Assembly (NCBI RefSeq): GCF_022012475.1
Contig: NZ_JAKLWS010000003.1
Span: forward strand, 1-64,000
DNA from: Rhodohalobacter sulfatireducens
GTDB taxonomy: Bacteria > Bacteroidota > Rhodothermia > Balneolales > Balneolaceae
Reading direction: 5' to 3'
DNA: 64,000 bases
Of this stretch, positions 1-8,700 are shown piece by piece. The notes under the pieces were generated by a model. The model did not search any database and was not told where the DNA came from. It saw only the letters and a program-made list of their open reading frames with translations. Each line of letters opens with the position of its first letter. Position 1 is the first letter of the stretch. Both the position numbers and the translations under genes were made by a program.

Positions 1-3000
1 ATCACCCGGCTGAAGTCTTCGGTGATCATTTCGACTTCTCCAACATTCTTATCTAAATCCAGTTCAATATCAACGTTGATTGGATCCTTTCCGGCGCGCA
101 TTCCGTGAAAGGCCAGGTTGCTGTACTCTTTAATAAGAGCATTGATATTGGTCGCTTCCATTTTGCCGGAGCCGCCGCGGCTGTGCTGGAGCATCGATTT
201 GACGATACCATCGGCGCGTGTGCCGTGTTTGTGGATGGTTTTGAGATTGGTTTCGATGTCGTTGAGGATTTCGAGGATCAAGCCGTGGTTCGTGGCCTCA
301 TCAGACACCCCTCGCCTTCGCTCCGCTTCGGCACTCCCCTCAAGGGGAGAGTTCTTCGGTCCCCTGTCCCCGGTCACACGTCGTACTTCATCCCTTGCTT
401 CTTCCACCAATTCAATACTCAAATCCGAAAAATTATTTACGAAGTTCAAAGGGTTCTTGATTTCGTGAGCGATGCCGGCGGTAAGCTGACCCAAACTCGC
501 CAGTTTTTCCTGCTGTACTAGCTGATCTTTTGCGGCTTCCAGCTCTTCGAAGGCTTCTTCTATTTTCTGTTTGGCCTGCTCGAGTTTGTTGAAATCTTCG
601 TACCTGTCGTAGGCTACTGAAAATGCGCTGGCCAACGACTGGCCAAGGTCCAGATGCTCCTGCGAAAGAGGCTCGGTATTACCAATGTACAGCATGCCAT
701 GTTTGAAAGGAAGGAAATGCAGATCCAGCGTTTTTGGGACGGACCCGGCGGAGTATTTCTTTTTGGATTGAATAAAACCGCCTTCAATCAGACTTTGAGA
801 CCAGTCTCTGAAATCTTGCTCATCCCAATGAACCGTGTAGATCTCCTTGTTTTTCCAGGATGACATAGAGTTTTCCACCAGTGGGAACTCCGTTAAGGGG
901 AGATGCAGAGCCGCAATAGGTTCACCCTGGGATGTACTTAAATAGGTGTGAGAAACTCCGTTTTCTTCATCGATAATAAATACCCCGCAGCGGATAAAAG
1001 GAATCTCGAGAGTTTTGAGTTCATCCCAGATGATGGGGGTGATTTGATTCAAATCCTCGGCACTTCGCATAGAGGCGATTTCGGCCCGGATACGATCAAG
1101 TGAAGACTGCCGGGCGGTTTCGAGAGCCAGTTTTTCGGCTTTTTGCAAATCCTTGAAACGAATATATGCTTGTTTAAATATCCGGGTAAACCGGACAAAC
1201 AGATCCTCCTGTTCTTCCGTAAGTTTTGTTCCCGTTACAAGAGTCATGTATCCATATTCAAAATTTCCACAGTAGAAATAGGTCGGATTCGGTAATTTGT
1301 TCGTGATTTCTTTCACTTCTTCCACGTCCACTGCTGGAGTAACAACGGCAATATGATTCGCCAGTTCTTGATCAGCGGCTTCCTGGCAAAAAAGTTCTAC
1401 CCGGTTTTTCCATTTATTATACCTTTCGTCCAGGATGGGGTCCCCCTTTAACGGGATAACAAATTTTTCTTGAGGGCTGCCGTCCAATCGGGTCATCCAG
1501 CAATGCTGGAGTTGAGTTTCTTCATCCATTTCCTGGTATCCACAAGTAATAAAATCAGTGATCCCCAATTTTCTCATTTCTTCATATAAAAGGGTTGCAA
1601 CATCTCCCAATTCATCGCTTTTTTGAATGCCCATTGAACGAGAACGGACTCTCTCCAAAGCCGCTTCTATTTTTGCTTCCCTGGCTTGATCTTCGGCTCG
1701 CTTAACGTCTAAGAAACGAGTATAGGCTTGCTCGAAAGTTTGGGCAATTCGCTTTAATGTTGGAAATACCTTTTCGGGAAAGGGGTCTGTATCGATAAAC
1801 TGGACAAAACCGTGCTTTGTGTTGGCATATTCAAAAAACACCTCATTCACACCGGTGATAGCCTTTTTAACTTGTTTTGGGAGATTTTTCATTCCAGTTT
1901 TTTCAAACAAGAAGTTGTTGAAGTCGAATTTCTCTTCATCCTTTAAATGAATACTCAGGAACTCCTCATCACTTTTCCAGAACTGCAAGGTTTTTCTTAT
2001 CAGTGCATGATGCTGATTATCAATGTCATATGGTTTTGGGTGTTCTTCATTCGAATAATCTGAATACCAGATCTGTTGGTTCTCATCTTCATCGATAACA
2101 ATCACCTTGCATCCCCAATTTGAAATTCCAAGTTTTTCAACCTCATTGTATATCACCTGGACTACTTCACTCAACTCATCACTGGATTGCATGCCCATAG
2201 ACCTGGATCGGATACGCTCGAGTGCCGCTTCTATCTGGGCTTCGCGGGCTTGTTCTTCGGCCTGTTTGATATCGTTGAAACGGGTCCAGGCTTGCTGGAA
2301 AACTTTTGCAAAGCGTTCAATCAGTGAAAAAGCCGCATCGTCCAGATATTCAACGGAAGCAACAAAAAAAGCACCGAAATCCTGGAAAGAGTTATACAAA
2401 TGTATTGGATCGGGTTCACGCATCCCCATTTCGACCTCTTCCGGAAGATTCCAAAGGCCCGTTTCACTAAATAGGTGGTCGTCCCAGCTGTTTTTTGCCT
2501 CACCCGATAATTCGTAATAGTGTTTTGATTTTCTTTCTTCCCAAAGTTTCCAGTAATCATTATACACCGGATTATCATTATCAGCTATATGAAAGCTCTC
2601 AGTACCACTCTCAGCTTCGGGATTTGCAGCCCACCAGGTTACAGATCGGCCTTCAGGATGATAGATCCAGATTACGACCCGCTCTAAATCTACTCGCAGT
2701 GATGTGAATTCCTCGAACATTTTGGCAAGCACTTCATTTATCTCTTCTGACTTCTGCATGCCCATCGACCGGGATCGGATTCGTTCAAGAGCTGCTTCGA
2801 TCTGTGCTTCGCGGGCTTGTTTTTCTGCTTTTTGGAGGTCGAGGAAACGGGTGTAGGCTTGTTCAAAGACTTTTCCTAAGCGCTTAAAAATATCCTGCTC
2901 ATCCTCGGTAAATTTGTCAAGATTGAATCTGCTTAATTGAAGGCAGGCTTCATTTAATAGTACGGTGCACCGCGTCCAACCGGGTGCATTGAGAATAATA

Positions 3001-5054
3001 TCCTTTCTCTCTTGTGGTATTCTTTTTAATTCTGTTTCATTAAATGCATACTTAAAATAAGACGCTATTTCTGATTTTGAGTAGGTACTACTAAAAAGAG
3101 GAAGATCCTTTTCAATGGCTTCGATGAGTTCCGAGTCGATTGGATGATCTGAAAGTGGAAAATGGAATTTTTCCAAGTAGGATTGACCCTCAACATGCAA
3201 CCAAATATTTATACTTGCATTTGGGTCAACCGAAATGTCTGTCCATATCTGAGAATTATGGACCTCGATTCCCATCTCTTTTAATTCACGGCCGATCTGC
3301 TGGACGACATTTATCAACTCCTCACTTTGTTGCATCCCCATCGATTGGGCTCTCACTCGTTCAAGAGCGGCTTCAATCTGGGCTTCCAGGGCCTGGGCTT
3401 CTGCTTTTTGCAGGTCGAGGAACCGGGCGTAGGTCTGCTCGAAAATCTTAGCAAAGCGCTGTAGCAACTTTAAGTTTTCTTCTCCTGTCTGTTCTACACC
3501 TTGATAGGTCAACATACCGTGAGAAAAATAGGCGTTATGGGTAAACCATTGTTTGATGTGGTTATCCCGGAATTGCCGAATGACATGCTCCCAACCATGG
3601 AGGGATGCTAGTTTTTGTAAAAATTTCTCAAAAATGGAACCACTATACTCATTAACGATGAGTAATTCATGTCGCTTCTCCGGCTTTGTTTCTCGCCAAC
3701 GTATGTATTCCTCATTCAAGGGAAAAATTTCGGTGAAGGGGAGACGCAACATCACTTGTTTACCGGTAAAACTGAAAGCTGTCTGCCAGACTTCCGCCGC
3801 TCCGGTAGCTTCATTAATTATGCATACCTCAATATCTATGTTGTCTTCGGCTATTACCAAATGCTTAAACTCCTGGTAAAGCATCGCCACTACCTCCTGG
3901 AGTTCTTCACTTTGATGCATAGCCATGGTGCGCGAACGTATGCGCTCCAGAGAGGCTTCAATCTGTGCTTCCCGGGTCTGCTCTTCAGCTTTTTGAAGGT
4001 CGAGGAAACGGGTGTAGGCTTGTCCAAAAACGCTTGTAAAACGTTTAAATAGATCTTTCTCTTCATGGTTAAACTCCTCGAGCCTATATCGGGCAAATTG
4101 CATCGAGCAGTTATTTTTTATCACAACACAATTTACCCATCCGGGGGCTTCTAAAATGAAATTCTTTCTTTCTTCCGGAATATCTTTGAAATCAGAGTGC
4201 TCGAATAACAGTTTGAAATAGGCGTTCTTTTCCGGCTTTGAATATTTTACTGTGAAAGAACCCAGATCATTCTCTAAGGTTTCATAAAATTTTGTAGTAA
4301 TTGGATGATCTATAAAGGGTATGTGAAATTTTTGAAGATATCGCTGCCCCTCAACAGAAACCCAATCATTCAATCCATCATGTGGATCGTCAGTGAAGTC
4401 AATTACGATCTGTGTAACATCAATATCAATTCCCAACTCCATGATCTCCTTTTTGAGTTGGCGAACCACTTCCACCAATTCTTCACTTTTATGCATCGCC
4501 ATTGATCGCGCCCTAACCCGTTCAAGGGCTGCCTCAATTTCCAACTCCCGGTTTTTATGCTCGAGCTCGGCAGTTCGCCGCTTCACCGCATCGCGAAGCT
4601 CGATATTCTCTTTGGTAATCTTTTCAATGGCGAGTGTTTCACCTTCGCCGACTCGCATATCGGGGAGTGACCCGTGCTGTTGTGCCATCTTCCATCCGTC
4701 CTCGGTTTCCCGGAGCATGGCAGAGCTTCGAAATTTTGAGTAAAAAGACCAATCGGTTTCCGAAAGCACATAGAGATCGCAAAACTCATTGATCAGCATC
4801 ACGTTGCCAATTGGTAACTCTGTAACCTCCCTGTTTCTCATTTCTACACTTCCAATCAGCTCTTCTTTTTGTGCTTTGATGAATTCTATACCTTCGGCCT
4901 TATTATGGCAATGTTCACTTTCGGACGTGCCGATCATCTCAAAGTTCTCGTCCAGCGTGGCCGCAAATGTATCAATATCCCCAACCAGGTAGCTGTCCCA
5001 GAACAAGTCGTATACCTTGCGGGCTTCTTCGATATGTTTAATGGGTTTTTTCAT
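1..5054 (-). CDS. Giant sensor histidine kinase: NTF2-like head, seven GAF-like repeats, HisKA core (3' end outside window)
   Basis: The frame stays open from the ATG at 5054 to the left edge, giving about 1,684 residues with no stop. Residues 1-125 look like an NTF2/SnoaL-like domain. Seven repeats follow, each opening with a helix of the type EAALERVRARSMAMHKSEEL, at about residues 170, 364, 558, 750, 938, 1129 and 1311. Each ends in a helix like QAYTRFLDLQKAE, so the period is about 190 residues. The repeats resemble GAF-type sensor modules joined by coiled coils. The HisKA box reads LTAGIAHEIKNPLNF with the phospho-accepting His near residue 1530, and the ATPase domain begins before the window ends. 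GAGGG lies a few bases upstream of the start. The gene lies 290 bp behind a receiver gene on the same strand, so they may be co-transcribed. An in-frame repeat insertion lies near residues 1557-1583. The family core is seen directly. The ligand is unknown. Confidence 0.88.
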   Translation of the reverse strand, partial: MKKPIKHIEEARKVYDLFWDSYLVGDIDTFAATLDENFEMIGTSESEHCHNKAEGIEFIKAQKEELIGSVEMRNREVTELPIGNVMLINEFCDLYVLSETDWSFYSKFRSSAMLRETEDGWKMAQQHGSLPDMRVGEGETLAIEKITKENIELRDAVKRRTAELEHKNRELEIEAALERVRARSMAMHKSEELVEVVRQLKKEIMELGIDIDVTQIVIDFTDDPHDGLNDWVSVEGQRYLQKFHIPFIDHPITTKFYETLENDLGSFTVKYSKPEKNAYFKLLFEHSDFKDIPEERKNFILEAPGWVNCVVIKNNCSMQFARYRLEEFNHEEKDLFKRFTSVFGQAYTRFLDLQKAEEQTREAQIEASLERIRSRTMAMHQSEELQEVVAMLYQEFKHLVIAEDNIDIEVCIINEATGAAEVWQTAFSFTGKQVMLRLPFTEIFPLNEEYIRWRETKPEKRHELLIVNEYSGSIFEKFLQKLASLHGWEHVIRQFRDNHIKQWFTHNAYFSHGMLTYQGVEQTGEENLKLLQRFAKIFEQTYARFLDLQKAEAQALEAQIEAALERVRAQSMGMQQSEELINVVQQIGRELKEMGIEVHNSQIWTDISVDPNASINIWLHVEGQSYLEKFHFPLSDHPIDSELIEAIEKDLPLFSSTYSKSEIASYFKYAFNETELKRIPQERKDIILNAPGWTRCTVLLNEACLQLSRFNLDKFTEDEQDIFKRLGKVFEQAYTRFLDLQKAEKQAREAQIEAALERIRSRSMGMQKSEEINEVLAKMFEEFTSLRVDLERVVIWIYHPEGRSVTWWAANPEAESGTESFHIADNDNPVYNDYWKLWEERKSKHYYELSGEAKNSWDDHLFSETGLWNLPEEVEMGMREPDPIHLYNSFQDFGAFFVASVEYLDDAAFSLIERFAKVFQQAWTRFNDIKQAEEQAREAQIEAALERIRSRSMGMQSSDELSEVVQVIYNEVEKLGISNWGCKVIVIDEDENQQIWYSDYSNEEHPKPYDIDNQHHALIRKTLQFWKSDEEFLSIHLKDEEKFDFNNFLFEKTGMKNLPKQVKKAITGVNEVFFEYANTKHGFVQFIDTDPFPEKVFPTLKRIAQTFEQAYTRFLDVKRAEDQAREAKIEAALERVRSRSMGIQKSDELGDVATLLYEEMRKLGITDFITCGYQEMDEETQLQHCWMTRLDGSPQEKFVIPLKGDPILDERYNKWKNRVELFCQEAADQELANHIAVVTPAVDVEEVKEITNKLPNPTYFYCGNFEYGYMTLVTGTKLTEEQEDLFVRFTRIFKQAYIRFKDLQKAEKLALETARQSSLDRIRAEIASMRSAEDLNQITPIIWDELKTLEIPFIRCGVFIIDEENGVSHTYLSTSQGEPIAALHLPLTEFPLVENSMSSWKNKEIYTVHWDEQDFRDWSQSLIEGGFIQSKKKYSAGSVPKTLDLHFLPFKHGMLYIGNTEPLSQEHLDLGQSLASAFSVAYDRYEDFNKLEQAKQKIEEAFEELEAAKDQLVQQEKLASLGQLTAGIAHEIKNPLNFVNNFSDLSIELVEEARDEVRRVTGDRGPKNSPLEGSAEAERRRGVSDEATNHGLILEILNDIETNLKTIHKHGTRADGIVKSMLQHSRGGSGKMEATNINALIKEYSNLAFHGMRAGKDPINVDIELDLDKNVGEVEMITEDFSRV
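305..351 (-). repeat. Dispersed palindromic repeat, in-frame inside the histidine kinase
   Basis: Read on the minus strand this contains CTCCCCTTGAGGGGAGT followed by a GA-rich stretch and GAGGGGTGT. The same two blocks occur in the intergenic copy at 47047-47089. Here the element is translated and adds about 25 residues between the HisKA His helix and the rest of the dimerisation helix. The two paralogous kinases in this window lack such a segment. The flanking bases up to about 385 (GACAGGGGACCG on the minus strand) may belong to the same insertion. Confidence 0.75.
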
Positions 5055-5277
5055 CGAAAATCCCTCTTGTTCGATCCTGGAAATAGTGCCACATGGTTCA
5101 TGTTGAACAGTCGAAGCACACCGGTCTGCTTGCAAAAAATTGATGGTAAAATGGAGTCCGGCAGTTTTCTCTTTTCAGTCGTCATTCCAATGGTTGAAGT
5201 ATTGGCAAATAGGGATACAGCTTCCGCTTGCTGCCAGGCGGAAAACACTGCTCCGCGATATACCTTTTATGTTAATT

Positions 5278-5300
5278 TTTTGCGTTTAAAGAACGCAAAA
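5278..5300. other. Small hairpin between receiver and giant kinase genes
   Basis: TTTTGCGTT, a 5-base loop TAAAG, then AACGCAAAA form a perfect 9-bp stem in the 290-bp gap downstream of the receiver gene. No T-run follows on the minus strand, so termination or mRNA processing is only a guess. I see nothing else in the gap. Confidence 0.35.
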
Positions 5301-5344
5301 CTTCAAACCCGTTTGGAAAGAAATCCCAGCTACTTTAAGCAGGA

Positions 5345-5728
5345 TCACTCATTATCTTCCAGAACGTCATGAAGTTCCTCACGTAAATTTTTAAAGTCGA
5401 TAGGCTTCGTGAAAAACTCTTTAGCCCCGATCTCTTTTGCTTTTTGGTAATTCTCTGTATCTCCATAAGCAGAAATCATACTGACATGAATATGCGGATA
5501 GTCTGATTTAACTCTCTCCAACAATTCAAAACCGGACATCCCCGGCATATTTATATCAGAAAAAATATAGACAATATCAGGCGGATTCGTACTCTTGATA
5601 ATCTCTAATGCCTCTTGACCTGAAAAGGCGAATACCAATTCTACTTTGCCGCTGCGAATTTCTCTTCGAAAACGCTGCCGAAACAGGGTTTCAACATCAT
5701 GTTCATCATCAACTACAAGAAACTTCAT
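5345..5728 (-). CDS. Stand-alone response-regulator receiver protein
   Basis: This 127-residue protein is a single receiver domain with no output domain. The acidic pair is Asp7-Asp8 (LVVDDEHD), the phospho-acceptor is Asp58 in IFSDINMPGMSGFELL, the switch residue is Ser86 in MISAYGD, and Lys108 lies in FFTKPIDF. It begins 10 bp after the stop of the large Ser/Thr-kinase/histidine-kinase gene, so the two are almost certainly one transcript and this is the likely phosphotransfer partner. CheY-like single receivers usually act by protein contact or as phosphate relays. The target is not visible here. The giant histidine kinase downstream could be a second donor. Confidence 0.93.
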   Translation of the reverse strand: MKFLVVDDEHDVETLFRQRFRREIRSGKVELVFAFSGQEALEIIKSTNPPDIVYIFSDINMPGMSGFELLERVKSDYPHIHVSMISAYGDTENYQKAKEIGAKEFFTKPIDFKNLREELHDVLEDNE

Positions 5729-5738
5729 ATCTATATGA

Positions 5739-8700
5739 CTATCTATTAATATTCAATTCAATTACAAATCGTGTGAATTCATTTTCTTCAGATTGAATGG
5801 TTAACATACCACCATGAGCTCTGATAATATCGTTGGTAATATAGAGCCCCAATCCGGTTCCCTCTGTTCCTTTTTTTGTTGTGAAAAAAGGTTGAAGAAT
5901 TTTCTTTCTCAGCTTTTTAGGTATTCCCGTGCCATTGTCTTCAACAATAATGTTTATCAAACTACCACTTCTGATGGTTCGTACAAATAATTTTGGTGAA
6001 TAACTTTCAGAAAGAGTCGATTTTAATTTTTCCCGCATCGCATCAAAGGCGTTGTTACACAGATTAACAACAACCCTGCTAAAATCTTCAGAAATTAAAG
6101 GAACTTCGCCAATGGAGGTGTCCAGCTCAAATTCAATGTCCACTTCAAATGGCCTGTCGCCGGCTCGCATACCATGGTAGGAAAGATTGACAAACTCCTT
6201 CAAAAGCGGGTTTATCTCTGTGGGTTCCATAATTACACCGCTTCCCCTTGAATGCTGAAGGAGTGATTTAATGATCACATCAGCCCTTGAGCCATGCCTG
6301 TGAACAGTCTCAAGGTTGGCCTCAATATCATTGAGTAAGTCTTTAAGCACTTGAGAGCTGTCTGCAGTCAATTCACTTTTTGCTTCATCTATCAGCTCGA
6401 TACTCAACTCCGAAAAATTATTTACAAAATTCAGTGGATTTTTAATCTCGTGGGCAATACCGGCCGTAAGTTGACCCAAAGACGCCAATTTTTCCTGTTG
6501 AATCAGCTGCTCCTGTGCCGACTTTAGATCTTCATAGGCTTTTTCAATTTCGCTGGTTCGTTCTTTTACCTTCTCTTCCAGGTTGCTGTACAGGTTTGCA
6601 TTCTCGATAGATATGGCAATTTGCCCACTTAACATATTGAGCAGTTCAACCCTGTCTTTAGTAAAAGCATTGGACGTTAAATTGTTTTCGAGATAGAGAA
6701 GTGCTTTAACCTTTCCCTGGTTTTTGATAAGTGTGCAGAGCAGAGACTTAACATTCGATTTTTTAATGTATTCATCTGCAGACCACTTTTCGTGAGATGA
6801 AGCGTCGGGGATAATCAGTTCTTCACCGGTACGAAGAGTATACAAGACAACGGACTGAGGCAGCTTGCCAAACTCCTTAATACTAACTCCGTCAAGGATT
6901 TTAATTTTTTTAATCGTGCCTTCTGCCACAACTTCAAGTTTATCATCGTTATTAACGATCAAGATAGCCCGTTGTGCTCCCGCATTTTCAATTACAATTT
7001 TCAACAAGGTTCTCAAAAGGTCATTCAGGCGGATTTCCCCCGACAGAGATGTACTTGCTTTTACAACTGTAGAAAGATCGAATATTCCCGATCGTTTTCC
7101 ACCGCTCCCGGAGCCGCTAGAGGATGATGAAGTGCCGTCTGTACTCAAAAACTCAAACTCCCCGAGAAGCATATTGGCTTTAGCTTCGGCTCCCCAAAAC
7201 GTGTAAGCCCGGTAAGCTTTATTCATAAATAACTCTCCTTGCACGTTCAGGTCATTGGCCATGCAAAATCGTGCGGCCAGTTCACTGACCATCGCAACAA
7301 CCTGGGCATACTTCTGCTCACTTGCGTGATGGATCGCTTTATCAAAAAGGGTCGTAGCTTCTGCAATGTTACCGTTCGCTGCAAGCAATCCGGCTTTTAC
7401 AGCCAGATACTTATGGAGATAATTTTCAGGGGCAGATTCAGACCATTTCTTGAGTTTTTTCAGGCTCTTTTTAGCACTCTTCAGAGCATCGGGTTTATTT
7501 TCCAGGAGTGAATGGTAGATAGCTGCAATGGATGCAAAAAACGTGGTAAACGTTAAATCCGGCAGGCCTGCCACGGCTTCTTCAAAAACTTTTGTTTTTT
7601 CGGCATGATGAAGTGCTTTATCCGATTCAAGTCGCAGAAGGTGCAGTAAAAGTTTATTGGAATGATAGAAATAAGCAGACGTTTTGTCGTTCATGCCTTC
7701 CAAATCTTTCAGCATCTTTTCTTCACCGCCATCGAAATGATCGGCTAAATTCACTCCGATTTCATCTTCACCTGTAAGATTTTGGATAACGTTTTGCAGA
7801 ATGGAAGTCCGGTTATACGCTGCTTGTTGTTTGAGCTGATCAAATGTTCGTTTGTAAGAATCTACCTTTTCCCCGAGCATCGAAAGCTCTTCTGATATAT
7901 AAAATTGCCATAGCAGGTAATAATAAGCCGCCCAAATTCCACCAACCAGATTTCCAACCTTTAAACCACTTTTGTATGATTCCAAAAGCGGATCTAAAGA
8001 GAGGCTGAGATGTTGCTTCCAGTGATTCAGAAAACAGTCGGTAACAAACAGAACTTTAACGCGGTACTCTTCGGAATCAAATTTGTCGACCAGTTCCAGG
8101 GCCATCTGCCCGAAACGGTATCCGCCGTCATAATCCCCCAAAACCGCACTCAGTGAGATACCGTAGGAACCATATCCGAAAGCTGAGTAGGGCATATTTC
8201 CGTATTTAACGGAGAGTTCAACCATCTTAAAAACGATAAGCGGAAACATATTACTTCCAGACATGTATGCAGGCGGCACAATCCTTTCAAGTATTGGTAG
8301 TGCCGCAGTCATATTCGGATCGGTCATCACCTCCAGTTGCATGAGGTCTTCAGGCTGCTTGCCCTTCAACAACCATTTTGTTTTCGTAAGCCCCATAAGA
8401 ATATGAAACATCTTTGGATTGCCGGGAAAATCAACACCCAGTTTTTCCAAAATATCGAGCCCGGCCTGTAAGCCTTCCGGCAACATGTTTTGGGATGTCA
8501 GGTGATCGATCCTCAACATGTAAACTTTCTTTTGTTCAGGTGGTGTTTTGGAATGCTCGATCACAGAATTTATCAACTGGTCCATTTTTGATGCCTCACC
8601 CATCAGGTAGGCTGCTTCAGCTCCTTTTTCTGAGAGTCGATGCATCAGTTCATAGTGCTCATCCCAGGCATTTTCCGGCATGAGACGCAATCCGTTTTCG

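Noticed and set aside
300-390. Apparent frame break or stop in the giant kinase
   Set aside because: Careful reading of the minus strand shows GTG TCT GAG GCC, so the frame passes through the inserted repeat without a stop.
105-4992. Several plus-strand frames across the giant kinase
   Set aside because: They lie opposite a long coding frame with clear repeats and have no recognisable protein features; they are shadows.
5055-5248. 65-codon minus-strand frame upstream of the giant kinase
   Set aside because: It overlaps the kinase start, has no protein-like features and no clear ribosome site.
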